Shown here: piece after piece, positions 42,001-56,100 of the stretch
Position numbering within the stretch: the stretch's first letter is position 1
How the letters are laid out: the number at the start of each line of letters is the position of its first letter
NCBI GenBank assembly: GCA_028583415.1
Contig: CM053270.1
Coordinates: 62,299,517 to 62,363,516, forward strand
Length of the DNA stretch: 64,000 bases
Direction of reading: 5' to 3'
Source: Protea cynaroides
Lineage: Eukaryota; Streptophyta; Magnoliopsida; Proteales; Proteaceae
The notes under the pieces: model-generated
Told to the model about the DNA's origin: nothing
Seen by the model: only the letters and a program-made list of their open reading frames with translations
Database searches by the model: none
Program-made: the position numbers and the translations under genes

Positions 42001-45000
42001 GATGGTGTCTAAAGAACGGATCTGGTCATTGTTATCTCAAAGTGAACCTTCAGTGGTATCTATTTCTTTGGTGAGTGTCTGCCATAACTTCTGATATTAA
42101 AATAGATTGCTATAAAGAAAGTACGGCTTCATGTTTCCTAGTGTTTGCTTGTGTTGTCTTTTTGCTTGAGATGCCACAAGCCCTTGACATACTTTATAGA
42201 TTATGAGAGAAGATGAGAATGTGTGATCTTGTTTGTGACTTAAACACAATCGGACGATGATGGTAATGTTGGTTGACTTGGGAACTGCATCCTTGGTAGT
42301 TTGTGTGGGTCCACATGAAACTGGTAAAATGGCACAAAAGTCATTAATTGGGCAGGTTAACCTGGGCAAGCTGGATATTTTTTAAATCCTGAAGGTCTGT
42401 AGTTGCTTGAAAATTCCAAAGTTTACAAGCCAACTTCTAAATCACACAAAGTGATTAAAAGCTCAGGAAATAATGAGATATAGAATGTAAGAGAATTTTG
42501 ATAGGTACAAGAAATGAAACTGATCATGTTATTAAGATACATTTTGTAACAAAACCACACAAACAAAGTACTAAACCAGAAAATCTAATGAATAAGAAGA
42601 AAGAAGAAGAAGAGAGAGAGAGAGAGAGAATCATGAAAACCAGAGAGAGAAGAGGCTGGTGTCGTGATCTATATCCTCTCCTCTAAGATACTGCTTGTAT
42701 TTATAATAAAAACAGAATTAATTACAAATAGCAAGTTTCTCTAAACAGAGAGACTGAAAGAGAGAGAAATAAAAACTGAAAAAGGAAACTAAATAATGAA
42801 GAGAAAAGAAGGAATGCAACATGCCAATGTCGTTGGCTGTAATTACCGCCAGCGACACTGGCCTGGTTCTCGATCTGGGCCTGGTCTATATGGGCTCTAT
42901 TGTTAACACATTTCACTTTATAACTTACAAGTTCGTACATAATGTAATGTGATATCTGTAACTAAGAAGATCCTCCTCTTTTTAATAATTTCCTTCCATT
43001 CGCTTCCTCCTCTCTTTTACTTTTGTGGCAACTTATCATGAAAAACATCTCTCTTCTTTCCAATGCATGTTTATGGAGATAATACCCTGCGAACAGATTG
43101 TTAGCTGAGTTCATTCCATTGATATATTTGCTGTGACCTGTTGTTTGCCTGAGTATTTTACGGCTGTGAACTAGTTCCTTAGCCTAAGGGCTGGTTTACA
43201 TTAAACTTCATTCCAGATGCCTTTTTGGCTCGGGAATCTGTCACATCATTCCTCAATTTCTACAGACTGGACTAGCTATTTTATGTGTGACAAATCAGAG
43301 TTTCATTGACCTTGTAAGGAAGTGTGAGATCTCCCATCTTTCCCTTTAGCTGAACAAGTAGTGTGAGATCTCCCATCTCCCCATTGTACTGGTCTTAGAT
43401 CCACTTAAGCCCTTGAGGAACGGCAAAGGCCTTTTCCTCATTAGAAAAAGCGAAGGTGATTTTTCTAATGAAGTCATGAGAAACATCATCAATTGCGAAG
43501 GAACTGAGTTGCTGAGGCTCTGCAGAGAGCGGCCGTTTGAGTTTAATTTTTTTATTTTGTCACAATATCGTTTCTGTTGGTCTTGTCTAATTGTGCTTCT
43601 ATTGTGCTGTAGGCCTCAAAATTATCAACCGAGGATTGTATTGCATTTGTGGAACTTCTTGAGGTTATGCTTGTGGAGCATCTGCACAGGTTTTTTGTTG
43701 TTTAGTTATTGTCATTGTGTTTCTCCATTCGGTTGCTGTTTGTAGATGTATGGCTTGTGGATTTATTTGCTGTTAACGCTTTTTCCTCTTTGCTGCAGAG
43801 TGTTGGAAATATTTTCAATCAGACCATTATTACAGGTAAACTAAGGAGAAAGCTGCCACTAGAACAACCCCATGCAAAGAACTTTCTTACTTATAGATCA
43901 TTGCCGTGGTGCAGGTGATTCTCTTTCTGATATGCCATCCAAGTTGGGATGTTCGTAAGGTGGCCTATGATGCTACAAGAAAAATCATTACTGCTGCTCC
44001 TAACTTGTCGGAAGATCTGTTACTTGAATATACCAATTTACTCTCTGTAATTCGAGACAGAATGGATGTTCTGAAATCAAGGTATTCATTCTTTATGTGG
44101 ATACATAGTCTGTTGTCCTTGTTAGCAATGTGTTTAATCTTTAACATTGCTTTGTCTTTGTCTTTGGTTATAAATTAACTTATATTAATGTATCAGGAAT
44201 GTCATCATTTGAAAAACATTGCAACTGCTTCGCAAAAGGCAGATCCCAAAATGGCATAACCAAATTATTGTTTAGTCAAGGATGGATTTCGTGCCAGGGA
44301 ATAAAAGCAGGCATAATACATTTTTCAGATGTATGGAGTATGGTTGCTCCCAAGATGCAAAAGATGTTGTATGGCTAGATGGCTTGCATTCTGTTTTTCA
44401 ACCCTGGTTCAGATTAATTAGACGAGAGCCTTTGTTGCATGGGACCTGGAATAGATTGTTTGGATACAGCCTGTGCTATCTGTGGGCGTGTGCTGTGGTT
44501 AACAAGGAAATATTAACTGAACCATTTTCTTAACACTGAGGGGTTATTAAAAATTGAAGGGTTTTGATGATGTAGTAGTAGGGTTGGGGTTGAGAGGGAA
44601 CATGTGGCACTGATGACTAAACTAGGTGTGAAAAGGGAGAAATTTAGTGTCAGGTTGACGGTTTATAAGTAATGCATATTAGCAGGTTATTAAAATCAGC
44701 AAGCAGGTGCAGTTTGGAATGTGAAGTTAGGAATTTGTTGGAGAAAAAAAGAGAGAGGGAATTAATAGGTTGTGTTGAGATGTATTTCATTGGTTTACTC
44801 CAACCACCACAAGCTGTTTAACTGGGGATTACAGTGGTTGCCGAGTCAATGGAAGGCTGAGGATGGGACATGGAAGTCTTGAAAAAGGTATGCAACAGTG
44901 AAAGTTAATACAATACAAACCGAAAAAACAGTGAATAAGTAAAATGGCCCCAAAAAAACAGGGCAGGTGAGATGGATAAAAAGATAAATAAAATAGACAA

Positions 45001-47072
45001 AAGCAACCAGACACACGCAACTAGAGAACCCAACAAACCTTAGCCCCAAGACCTACTTGCGCCTTAACAAGGATCCCACAATCCAGATCTCCTTCCCTCA
45101 CCTACCCTCACAAAATGACATAGTAGTGTAACACCTAATTGTTGGTCCCATTATTGAAGTGGATTTCTTCTCTCATCAAGAATAGTTGGAGGGGCTCGAT
45201 CTACTAGATTAACTAATCTAATAGTAGTTCAAACATATATATATATATATATATATATTGGGTAAGTTAATTCGAACATATGTTCCTTTAATTTAAGATG
45301 GCAATGAAGCCAACTTCTTGTTCTTCATCTTCTTCTCTCTCCCTCTTCTGGATGAGAGGTTGTTACCAACTAAGCCAAGTTTGTGGTGGTTGAACTCTAC
45401 TAAACCGCAGACATACCCCCATATCATATATATAAACTAATATCTCTCCTTGAATAAAACAATAAAATCATATATGATATATGTAACCCGATGAGCTCCT
45501 AAAGGCATACCAAATTTACAACATTATCGACCATCGAGGTGGGTGTCTGGGCATTCACTTCCATTTACTTTTTTTTTTTGGGGGGGGTGGGGGGTATGGT
45601 AATTTCATTGGTGGGGGTTTCTCTGCTTCTTGGGGTGGTTGATGGCTTTGTACTATTTCCCTTTCATCTGTCATTAAAATTTCTTTTTGTACTCATCAAT
45701 AGGCTAAAAAAGGGATCAAGTAGGATGACTTAGTCTCCCACTTTTTAGATACCGAAAAGGAATTATGTTTGTCTTAAGACAGAGAAACTGAAACAGAAAT
45801 GTAGGCACTCGTTGGTCCTGATAAAGGATATTATTAAACAAAAGAATCTTAGCAGATGCTCATTGTTTATATGATGGCTGTCTGATAATGTAAGATCCCT
45901 CTGATCAGAACAGGCTGGGAAATTCTGTTTGTTGATCTTTATTGCACGAATTTATTGAATCATGTGCTGTCAAGCTGCACCATTTATTTTCCCGTTGTTG
46001 GGTAGAAAATGTAAGATATCAATGGAGTCTAGACACCACCAAACCATAAAACATCAATAAGATAGACGTTGATTTTGTTTTCCCCACTAATTTTTTTTGC
46101 ACTCATAGAGCTTGTATTTCTTAAGCATGTCTTATTAGCTTCTGAATTCTGGTGGTGTTCTGGCTTAGCAAATTTTATAGTTGTGCTCTCTGGCCTTTTA
46201 GAGGTTCAATATTAAACAATATGCCTCTGTAGTGATGTAGAAGTTCCTGTGGATGCTCAAATTCCATTCCTTCCTTCGGTTGAGGTTTTAGTAAAAGCTT
46301 TGCTGGTGCTTTCATCGGCTGCATCAGCTTCTGGTCCGAGTGCATGCTTCAGAATGATACTCTGCTCGCATCATCCCTGCATTGTAAGCAGTGCAAACAG
46401 AGTTGCAGTATGGAGGGTAATACACTCTTTCTCAAAATTGTAATTGGTTGGTATTATTATTTGTATCAGGTTTTGCTTTTTATGCTATTGGATGTGGGCG
46501 TCATATGAGTTGTATGGTATTGCTGTTAATTTGATTGGGCTCTGGGCATATCCTCAAGAGTGGATTTAATTATATGTTTCTTGATAAGGTAGGGGTGAAT
46601 ATATTTATAAAAGAAGTCTAAGGACAGTTATCATTCCTTGTCTATCATTTGAACAATATGGTATTTGATCTTTTTGTTGCTTGTGAAGTTCTAAACTTCT
46701 AATGCATATGCCCAAGTTAATGCATCTCTGGAACCTTCTTCTTTCCCCTTGGAAAAATTGTCTTTTTTTTTTCCGCCCTTTTTGGTTGTGATGATTTTCT
46801 TGTTATATCATAAATTATAACACAATAAATTATTCTCTTTTATATTAAGCTCTTGTCATACTAAAATTTTCTTATAAGTAGTTTAAATGACACTGAAAAA
46901 TATGTTACTTTGCTCAAGATATAGTTCTACACGGAGTGGCTTAGTGGAACATAATTTGTCTGGTTGGCTGACCCAAATAACGGAGATTGGCTTTATTGGT
47001 TGAATATTTGTTTTTGTATTTTCTGTAATTGTACAGCTATCTCCAAGCTTCTTTTTCCTAACACTTCTTTTT

Positions 47073-47103
<31 letters not shown>

Positions 47104-50100
47104 GGAGGGGTGTCAAGCTGGGTGAAAGGGGGTTGGAGTTTGGGGTTGAGATTTAAGAACTAATTTGGAGAAAGAGAAATTACTTGGAAAAAGAAAAGGG
47201 AATGGCAAATTGTCTAAATAAGAGGAATTGGGTACTCCTTAACTCACATCGCATCAATCATGTCATTAGCTTCCAAGTGAGGTAAAGAAGGATAACTTCT
47301 ATCACAACCCATTTCGGATATCTGGTGTAATACCTGGGTCACTTATAGCGACCCGAATAACCCAAAATCCCACTCTTGCTGTGAACACCAACCACCACAC
47401 AACATACATATATAACCAAACCACAATAATTGGAGTAAGACAAGTAATGAAATATAGCAACGGAAGTAATAACATTATTCAGGATAAAGTTATTGATGCT
47501 TTAATTGATATAAGTATATACTTACAGGTTTATGTTCCGATCATCCAATTCAAGACATAATCCCTTGTATCAATATTTATACAATTATCTAAATAAAATT
47601 ATTTGAGGGCAAAACTCCCAAGGATATAGACTGCACCGTCTATCTACAGACCTGGGCTCTGCATAGCATCAGGTGGCGTATATGCAGCCACTACAAATGC
47701 AACCCTTAGGTTCGTCACCATGAACCTCCTCAAGAGGGCTCCCTAGCATCGACAGTGTGGCCCAAGTCCACAGTGGGGGAGTCCACGAAGTCGGCCATTG
47801 ATAGAGTACCTGCATCAAAATCTAAAAAAAGTATTGATACGAGCCTACGAGGGTGAGCTCACATCCCTGCTCAGTGAAAGGTAAAGCCAATGAAAACATG
47901 CAGAATGAGATGCAAATGAGTTCATTAATTCGGTCCAGTGTAATGATCTGATAATGCCTTCTTGAGGTTCAACACAATCCCAGATTGTGGATCCAACTCT
48001 TAGGTATGGGAAAATGTACAAGGTCCACAGTCCCGGACTACAACCTTGCAATCCAAAGATGAGTCGCTAATGCTTGGTCCTTGACCAAGTGGCTTGTCAC
48101 CCCCAGCATAGTTGTCAAGGCGCTAAGGCGAACCAAGGCGTTGGAGGCCTGACGGGGCGGTTGTTTAGGCGATCAAGGCGCCCGATTTACTAAGGTGTCA
48201 CAAGGGTGCTTGGGCACCTATGTGGTGCCTAGGTTATGCCTTGACAACTATGACCCCCAGTATAGGCTCCGTCTTGGCCTCCGGTCCTTAACCGCAGACT
48301 CATCCCTATAACCACTATGTCGGTACATAAGGGAAGGTCGGGTCCCTGACCCATCCTCTTTAAGTGAGCCTATAGCCCCTATTGGCAATGGTCTCAGTCA
48401 TGAAGTTAGATCCCAATCACATGCTATCTATCTGGTAATACAAAATATAACGTGGTCGCGTCCCAGCGGAGAACTCTGATCCCATTCCGTCAGGCATCGT
48501 GTCCCCACTAGAGTGTTAGCTATGCAAAGCAGTATCCATGTGGTCGGTACTTGACCAGTCCGTTGGTGCCCGTACTCCACACAGGCTAAACAACCATTCA
48601 TAACATATAACACATGTTATAATGCAAATACATGAACAGTTAAGTACATGCATTCAATAGTTGTCAAGGCGGCAGGTCGACCCAAGGCGTTGGAGAGATG
48701 CCTAGGCGCCTAGGCGTATGTAAGGCATACCTAAGGCGTAACTAAGGCGTTCCCAAGGTGTTGTAAAGGTATATCTTAATAAGAGGATTTATACTAAATG
48801 GAGGGGGTTAGCGCATCAATTTTTGTTGTTTTTAATACATATATACACCCCTGGATCTTGCTCTTAGCACCCAACCTGGTGGTTTACCTCATGGGCCCAC
48901 CTAAGGCCTTATTAACTCATATCATGTCCAGGTAATGATTCTTACCTAGGAGTCGGGTGCACTGATCTGCTCCGAGTTGGGTCCTACAACTGATGGATTC
49001 GGAAGACCTGGTATAGGAAAAATCCCAGTTAGTGTGCGGGATTTTGGGTATGGGTTTTACAACTTCCAGGTATTTAAGACTGTTTCAACCTATGAATTTC
49101 CCTTTTTAATGAAAAATTAATTCATTTGCATATCCAAAGATAAAATATTTGTTCTTTTAATGAGCAGGAAAAATTTGATCATTAAAAACAAGGGGCATGG
49201 AAATTTATCTCAGTTAGCTTTGAGAATGATACAAAGAAAATGCAGAAAGATATATGCACATTTATCAACTATTGCTAGTTCACTTTTAGAAACACTTTCA
49301 AACTTTTTTGCCTTTTTCTTTGGGACAAGAAAAGGAACCCAATGGGACAACCTTGGGACAAACCCCAAAGGGCCACCTAGAAGGAATCCAAGGAACTCAT
49401 ATTCACATTAGATTTGAATAGGTAGATTCCAAGCTTTTATTGTAAATCTGATGGTGTCCATCAGGATTAGGATTGATGATGGCTCTACCCTGTTGTGGCA
49501 AGACAGCTACATCCCTATGGGAGCCTCCTTAATAGGTATAGTGAAAGGATTAGAGCAGATTCGGGTCGGGATAGAGTGGCGCTCATCTCCTCCTTTCATC
49601 CTTATGGTGTTTGGAAGCCGGGCATACTATCTTCTAGTAGATTGGCTCAAGCTTGGCCAGTTCTTCAATCCTTATTAGCCAGAAGACCCTTGGGGAGTGT
49701 GCCCTCGTTTGTTGGGATGCATCCACTTTGGGAATCTTCTCATCCTCATATGCTTGGGAGATAGTTGAATCTCGCACTGCCAGAGTCCCGTGATTTGAAG
49801 TCATTTGGCTCGAAGGTCACATACCTCGTCATAGCTTCATTGCATGGAGAGTTATGACTTGCTCTCTTCCCACTAGAGAGATTCTCATCCAAGCCAGATA
49901 CCTCTAACACCCTAGTTGCTGCCTTTGCTGGTCAGTTACGGAAGATATATCTCACTTATTCTTTGAGTGCCCATTCTCGTCCCATCTTTGGGAAGGTTTC
50001 CTTTGTTGCTGCTGGCAAGCCACGAGGCCAATCTGATCCTTCGCTAGAGAATGAGAATGTATCCGTTCGACCTTCAAAGGGAGATCTCCTTGTGGTGTGC

Positions 50101-53100
50101 TTGGTAAAATGGCCTTTTGTGTGACGATTTATCATATCTGGATGAAACGTAACCTTAGATCGTGGACTTCCAAATTGAGGACCCTCAAAGAAATCTGGGA
50201 AGCCATAGATTTTGAAATCAGAGGATCTATCATCCCTATTGTAAAGTTCAGACCGGAAATCCCCAGGAATTGGTTCATTGGCTCTGCTTGGGATATACGC
50301 ATTCAATTCTATGTGGATAGGATTTCTCGTGTGATTCTTTATTGACCCCATCCCCAAGTAAATAAATCTATTAATAGCCGTCTCTGGGTAGGACTTGGAA
50401 ACATGGATAGAGATTCCCTGGATTTAAAAAAGAATGGGCTCCCAAATCTGATTGAAGCTTCTTGATTTTGAGATCCATAACCAGAGATTTCTTTCCATCC
50501 AGATGCGATAGAATGTGGCGGAGAAGGCTAACTTGCTGACCTTGTCACAAGGCGATTTCCCATTGAAGATTTTACTAATCCATCTCCGTTTCCTTTCAAA
50601 GCTGAGTATCCACCTTGCTGAATGCCAACAACTGAGAATGCCTTCTCAGATGCGGGAGGAAAAGGGGCACTCTAAGAGATGGGGAATGTCATCCGTAGCC
50701 GACCAACAGAAGCAGCATCTGTCTTGAACTTGGATGTGTCTCTGAAAAAGGAATGTCCTCCCTATTGGCAAGGATCACGTTAGAACTCTCTAGATAGTGA
50801 AACTGTGATGGGGAATGTTGCCTTGGAACCAGATAATATCATGCCAAGGTAGCTTAATGGCTTGAGATTGGTTGAGATTCTAGGCTGAGGCAGAGGAGAA
50901 GAGACTTGTAGCCGTTGAGGATGATGGCGGGAAGGAAGGACCAGGCTTGGGATAGCCTATGAGAGGACGATCGCCCCAGCTGCCATATTCCTCCGTGGAG
51001 GATGGAGGAGCCAAGAGCCAATCTGTCCCACTTAGCATCGAGTCTAATCTTTCCCCATACCATAGACAGAGGATGGCACGATCCAAACTCGTATGAGGTG
51101 ATAGTACAGCCATCATGGGCGCTGATCAAATGATCGACCAAATAAAACAGAATTTAAACTTTACTAATATAACGATCCAACTTCAACGAATAATCATAGT
51201 AAAAAGATCATCGAAATCTACTAGTGACAGTCTAATATATGTAAAAATAAAAGAAAATTGTTTTTACATTTGAACTCAAACATTACTCAAGGTTTTAAAT
51301 CTCGGATCTTGACCCCATTTCGGTGAGGTCTGAGATTTCCGAGATTCTCGAAAAATCTCACCGAGACACTGCATGTTTTGACCATATAATGATCGAGATT
51401 TCCGAGATTTTGAGATCTTGAGAAGGTCGAGATTTCTGAGATTTCGGGGATTTCGCAGAGATCTCACCGAGATTTACAAGTATTCCCTACTCCATTCTAC
51501 TAATATATTATTTATTCACCAAAAAAGAAGAAGATTAAATAAAAGAAAATTGTCTTTACATTTGAACTCAAACCCTACTACATCCATTTTAATAAAATAA
51601 AAATTGACTTATAACTATAAGACCAGCTTTCACATCTTCTACTGTTCTCCATGTTCCTCATCCTTGTCGTCATTTGAGATATCATTTGTATGGGTGAACT
51701 CACTAACCCAGTAAGGAGGAACGTAACAGAAATACAACACTAAGGCGAGCATAAAACATCTCGAATAAAACAATGCAAGAAAAATTCATTCTTATTGGTT
51801 TTAGAACAATTCTTATTTTAACTTCATATCTGGCCAACTGCCGGGAATAACTTGCTACTATCCTAATAGAGAGTTCAACACGGCCATTCTTTGGGCACCT
51901 GTCCATGACCTTAGCAATTTGGTCACCCTTTCTCTGACCTTGGCAATGTGGTCACCCCTCTATGACCTTGGCTATTCTGGTCACGCCTCTGACCTTGGCA
52001 ATTTAGTCATCCGTACATGACCCAAACTCTCGTCTGCGGCTCCTCGGATCGCGACTCAGGTGGTACCCCACCTTCTTAGTTCACATTTCTCTCCACTAGG
52101 CACAATGCAGTAAATTACTCTCATCTCATTACATTTGCTTATTCACATTCTTACTATTGCCCATTATTTTAGAGGAATGCCAAAACCACAACTCAGGCAT
52201 ACTATCAACACATGGAAATATGGAACAAGAAAAAAGCACAATCTCTAACCTCTTTGTAAGCAATTAAACGTATAAGCAACAATCATTAGTAATGCATGCC
52301 ATAATTAATATCAGACCACTCATAGGATACATAAACAGATAATAAGACAAAGAATCTAAAACATAAGTCAAGACAATAAAGCGTCACCTTAGTGATGCAA
52401 GTCTGTGATATTCCACCTACACTCTTCCAATTAAATCGTCACTTAGCAGGTCAGCAACACAAGCCTACAAATATCATAAGTGTAGCATCCCTTCACATGC
52501 ATAAATTTCAAATCAGAAATTTTACTACCCCTAGAAACCTTTCTCTCACCTCTGTCATAAACTCAGTCCATATTACCAATCTAAAACTGATAATAAAATC
52601 GATTGAAATCTGTTATCAAATCTGGTTTGAAATCTGGTATATAGTCCAGTATATATCAATCTATACTGTTGTGTAAAATCTGGACTGAAGTATATAACTT
52701 AGGTATCTGATATGAATAAGTACTGGTATATATATATATATATATATAAATATAGACTGAAACAAACTTCTGGGCTGCATATAAAATCTGGAATGTTGGA
52801 TATGAATCTGAACTGTATAATTAAAAATCTTGAGCTGTATGTACAATCTGGTCTGTATATACAATTTGTATGAAAATTCTGTACAATTTCTGTATGCTTG
52901 TGATCTGATTCTAGAGCTTAATATACATATATATGTTGATATAAGATATAAATCATAGATATGTACATACTAATGCGAACCTTAATCTGATCCTAGAACA
53001 GAAACTGAGACTAAGAACTTACTTGGAATGAGTCTCAGAAAAGCCTCTTCTTCTTCTTCTTTTGCTTTCTGCTGGTCTCGCTTTCCCCCTCTCGCTTTCT

Positions 53101-53119
53101 CTCCTTTTCTTTTCTCTTT

Positions 53120-53155
<36 letters not shown>

Positions 53156-56100
53156 GGGTTTTCTTCCTCTACCGTTTAAATTTTTTTATTATTATTATGT
53201 TTTCTGCAATCAGTCTTTTTCTTCCCTTTTTATAGCTGTTTATTTTTGTACTTCTAATCTTATTATAACTATCCCGCTTCCCTTTTTATTTATTTTATTT
53301 TTAATAGTCCTAATCCTTTTTAAACTCCTTCTAATCTCTCTCTCTCTCTCTCTCTCTCTTCCATACAAGAAGGTGTGTGGTTTTCTCTCCCTTTCATCTC
53401 TTAATTTGTTATTTAATACTGATATTATGAGATAAGGTCAGCCCCTCCCCTTTATCTCTTATTTATTTTATTTAAAACTGATTTTATGGGATACAATGGG
53501 GCTCCCCAAATCTAATCTCACTCACTCTCCCTTTCTTAGTAGTATCCTACTCCTATCCAATCCTAGTTCTCCTTGAATTTTCTTTTTTTGTTGAATCCAT
53601 AATGATTTATCCAAGGTGGACCCCACTAGGCTAGTCACGAATTCTGATCCTTCTCTTCAAATCTGATCCTTTATTTTAGTAATTAAAAAAGACATTTAAT
53701 TAAAGTGGGCCCCAAACTACTTCCCACGATTTAAGCATTCTATTTTAATATTTTAATAAAAAATTCAAAAGTGGGCTCCACTTGCTGCCCACAACTTTAA
53801 CTGTCCCTAGTTTTATTATTTTAATTATTTAAAATAGAATACATTATCTACATGGCACCCATCTGATTCCATTATCTACATGGCACCCATCTGATTCCAT
53901 TATCCACATGGCACCCATCTGTGCTAAAAACCACCTAATTTCTAAGGGTCACTCAATGTCGCCCAAAGTTCACAAAAACATAAATTTAAAATAAAAAACC
54001 TGGGGCATTATGGAGGATGCCTTGGGGTGCCAATTGTCCAGCCAAAGCAAGGTTGATGATATCATCAATAGAGGTTTTTAAAAATTATGTCAGCCATAAG
54101 GGGTCTGTATTCCAATGTCTTCCTCCATACCCAAGAGGATTCCTTCCTGCAAGCTGCTGACCAAAAAGAACTCTGTTGCTTTACAAGCCTAATCAGCCAA
54201 TTGGTGGCCTGAGTCCTAGCATAATCAATGGACGTTATTTTTTTCTTTCTTCTTTTTTTTTTTTTTTTCCTTTTTCAAAACCCTCCTATTTCTTCTTTTC
54301 TGCACAATCCAACATATTGCATATGGTATTGAGCACCAGACAAATCCTGCTCCATGGAAAGCTGTATTTGTGGTCATTGCATAAAAATATGCTTCATTGT
54401 AGAGGGATGCTGACCATACCAAAACTTGCCCAGATATTATGATGGCAAGGTCACTACCAACTCACATTCTAGATATATGTGATTGGTGGTTTCTCCAGCT
54501 TTACAGCTTAAGTCACATACTCATATCTATTAACCAGAAGAGAAAAAACAGAAAAATGAAAAAAAATCTCTACTTTTAGGCTGCTCGAGTGTAAAATACT
54601 TCTTCATTGATAAAGTCCATGCAGAGACACCCATTGAGGGGTCAAACGCTCCCATCTATTGGCTTTGTCACTGACTTCCAACATTTGATCAGTAAAGAAA
54701 TTCTAATAGGATCTAACAGAAAATTGCCCTCTAGCACCATCCTTTCCATCTCCCCGAGTCATCAATTGGTGTGCCAGTATAGACATCTTATAACTTCTGT
54801 TGCAGATTTGTGCATGGCTTATCTCATGGCCCAATATAGGTCTCTGGGCATTGTTTTCGTTTGTTTGAATGTGTTAATAATATTAGCCCTAGTGAGAACT
54901 TCTTCAAGGGCTGGCAGTTGGTGCAATGGTAAAGGCTCGTGCTGCTGGCATGGAGACACAGTGTGAAGTCTCGTGGTGGCCACTTCGTGAAAAATACTGA
55001 AGTTTGGGACCACTTCCAGTGCATCCTACTGGGACCTGCAAAAGCAGGACTTAGTAGGACATATCTCTTTTCTATGACCTGATATCAGTTTGTTTGTTTG
55101 TCCAAATGTGTGATGTATACAGTGTGACCTCTTTAGTTAATATCTTCTACCACCTCTTTACTTTACTTTGTGTGTCCAATTGCATTTAGTCGTTTATTTT
55201 GTCTTCTCAACTTCATGTTTGTATCTTGATGGGATAACACATTTCTGATGCTGTCCCTCTTTGTCCTTACAGAGGCTTCACAGGAATTTGAAGAAGCATG
55301 GGTTTGATATTATTAACATTATTACTGTGGATGTTGGGATTGTGTGCAAGGTAAAGTAGAAATTCTCAAAAACATTTAAGTTGAAATGTATAACATCAGT
55401 TACTAACTAATTGTCCAATTTTTTGATGTAATTTGCTGCATTTTTAGTTCTTAGGGTATCTTACATTTGGTTTAGCTTTTTGTTTATGCGTAGCTTATTT
55501 TTGTTATCTTATCTTTTCATTTGCACGTACAGACAGGTTTGACGGTTCAGCTCTATTAATACGAGATATGGAGTTTGGTTTAGATTGAAATTAGTTTGTA
55601 TTGATTTAGTTGTAGCTGTTAGAGTGAAGGTTATCCTTATTGAATTCCCTCTATGAAACTCATTCACCTAGAAGTGTCGAGGATTTTTTTAATTATTGTG
55701 GCAACTCCTATTATGATTTATAAATCTGGTATTTATGAATGATGCCTTTTCTGCCTGTTTGGTGGTTAATACATTAATTACTCTAGGATTTTGATAATGG
55801 GAAATCCCACCTACAGATATAAAACTTAGTTAAAAAAATTTGAAATGAAAATAACATAATTCGTGTCTTCTGTTAACTGAGCTAAAAAATATGGTTATGG
55901 TAGAATCTTCAATTAGAAGTGCTTGTCTGTGTTTATCGTTTCTTTAATTGATGTACTGAGCTGTCATTCTTTGAATGAAGTTGTTTCCTTTGTGTTTCTT
56001 CCATCACCAGTCTTGTTACCTAGGTTGGGTTTTTTTATTATAAATATTTTGTAGGCAGAACTTGCACATGCTATCTTCTACTATTAGCTTTACACATTGG

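Larger units (their letters stand above)
47300..49061 (-). mobile_element. Solo LTR U8 in GCN1 intron 12 (divergent relative of U1-U7)
   Basis: Perfect target duplication ACTTC (47295-47299 and 49062-49066). Begins TATCACAACCCATTTCGG, ends TATGGGTTTTACA. 1762 bp including two hAT MITEs. It shares with U1-U7 the layout and short anchors (CCTGCATCAA.ATCT, GGGTGAGCTCACA, GTCCTACA) but little overall sequence. A putative exon 2 (about 48936-48973, TAG acceptor, GTAAG donor) is open. Exon 3 at about 47669-47809 holds GTLSMADFVDSPTVD and, after one frameshift, EEVHGDEPKGCICSGCIYAT and stop, which matches the C-x-C-x2-C-x-Y tail. Any transcript would be antisense to GCN1. Confidence 0.8.
51600..54007 (-). 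repeat. Putative LTR of a second gypsy-like family
   Basis: On the minus strand starts TGCCCCAGG. It has a leader with GA-rich repeats and a possible donor CAAGTAAGTT near 53013-53022, as well as a GTGAGTTCACC anchor like that of U1-U8. Its left limit, target duplication and interior were not found. It lacks the CxCxxC peptide exon. It includes minisatellites listed separately. Confidence 0.4.
46417..55272 (+). other. GCN1 intron 12 (8.9 kb, transposon-rich)
   Basis: Bounded by GTAATAC and TTACAG; flanking exons join at phase 0 (WRR-LHR). It holds solo LTR U8, two hAT MITEs within it, opposing LINE tails, a hAT-related fragment, a putative second LTR family and a SINE-like unit, all listed separately. 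Confidence 0.85.

Noticed and set aside
44282..44533. 83-codon open frame in GCN1 intron 11 as a missing exon
   Set aside because: Exons 11 and 12 already join in frame with the expected family sequence; this frame has no similarity to GCN1.
49956..50357. 133-codon minus-strand open frame
   Set aside because: Antisense of the LINE zf-RVT fragment, which is the recognisable reading on the + strand.
53028..53435. 135-codon serine- and leucine-rich open frame
   Set aside because: Low-complexity CT-rich sequence with two CT microsatellites. It is antisense to a probable LTR leader.
54898..55075. Possible tRNA gene
   Set aside because: Only A-box- and B-box-like words. No cloverleaf could be drawn, so it is better read as SINE-derived.
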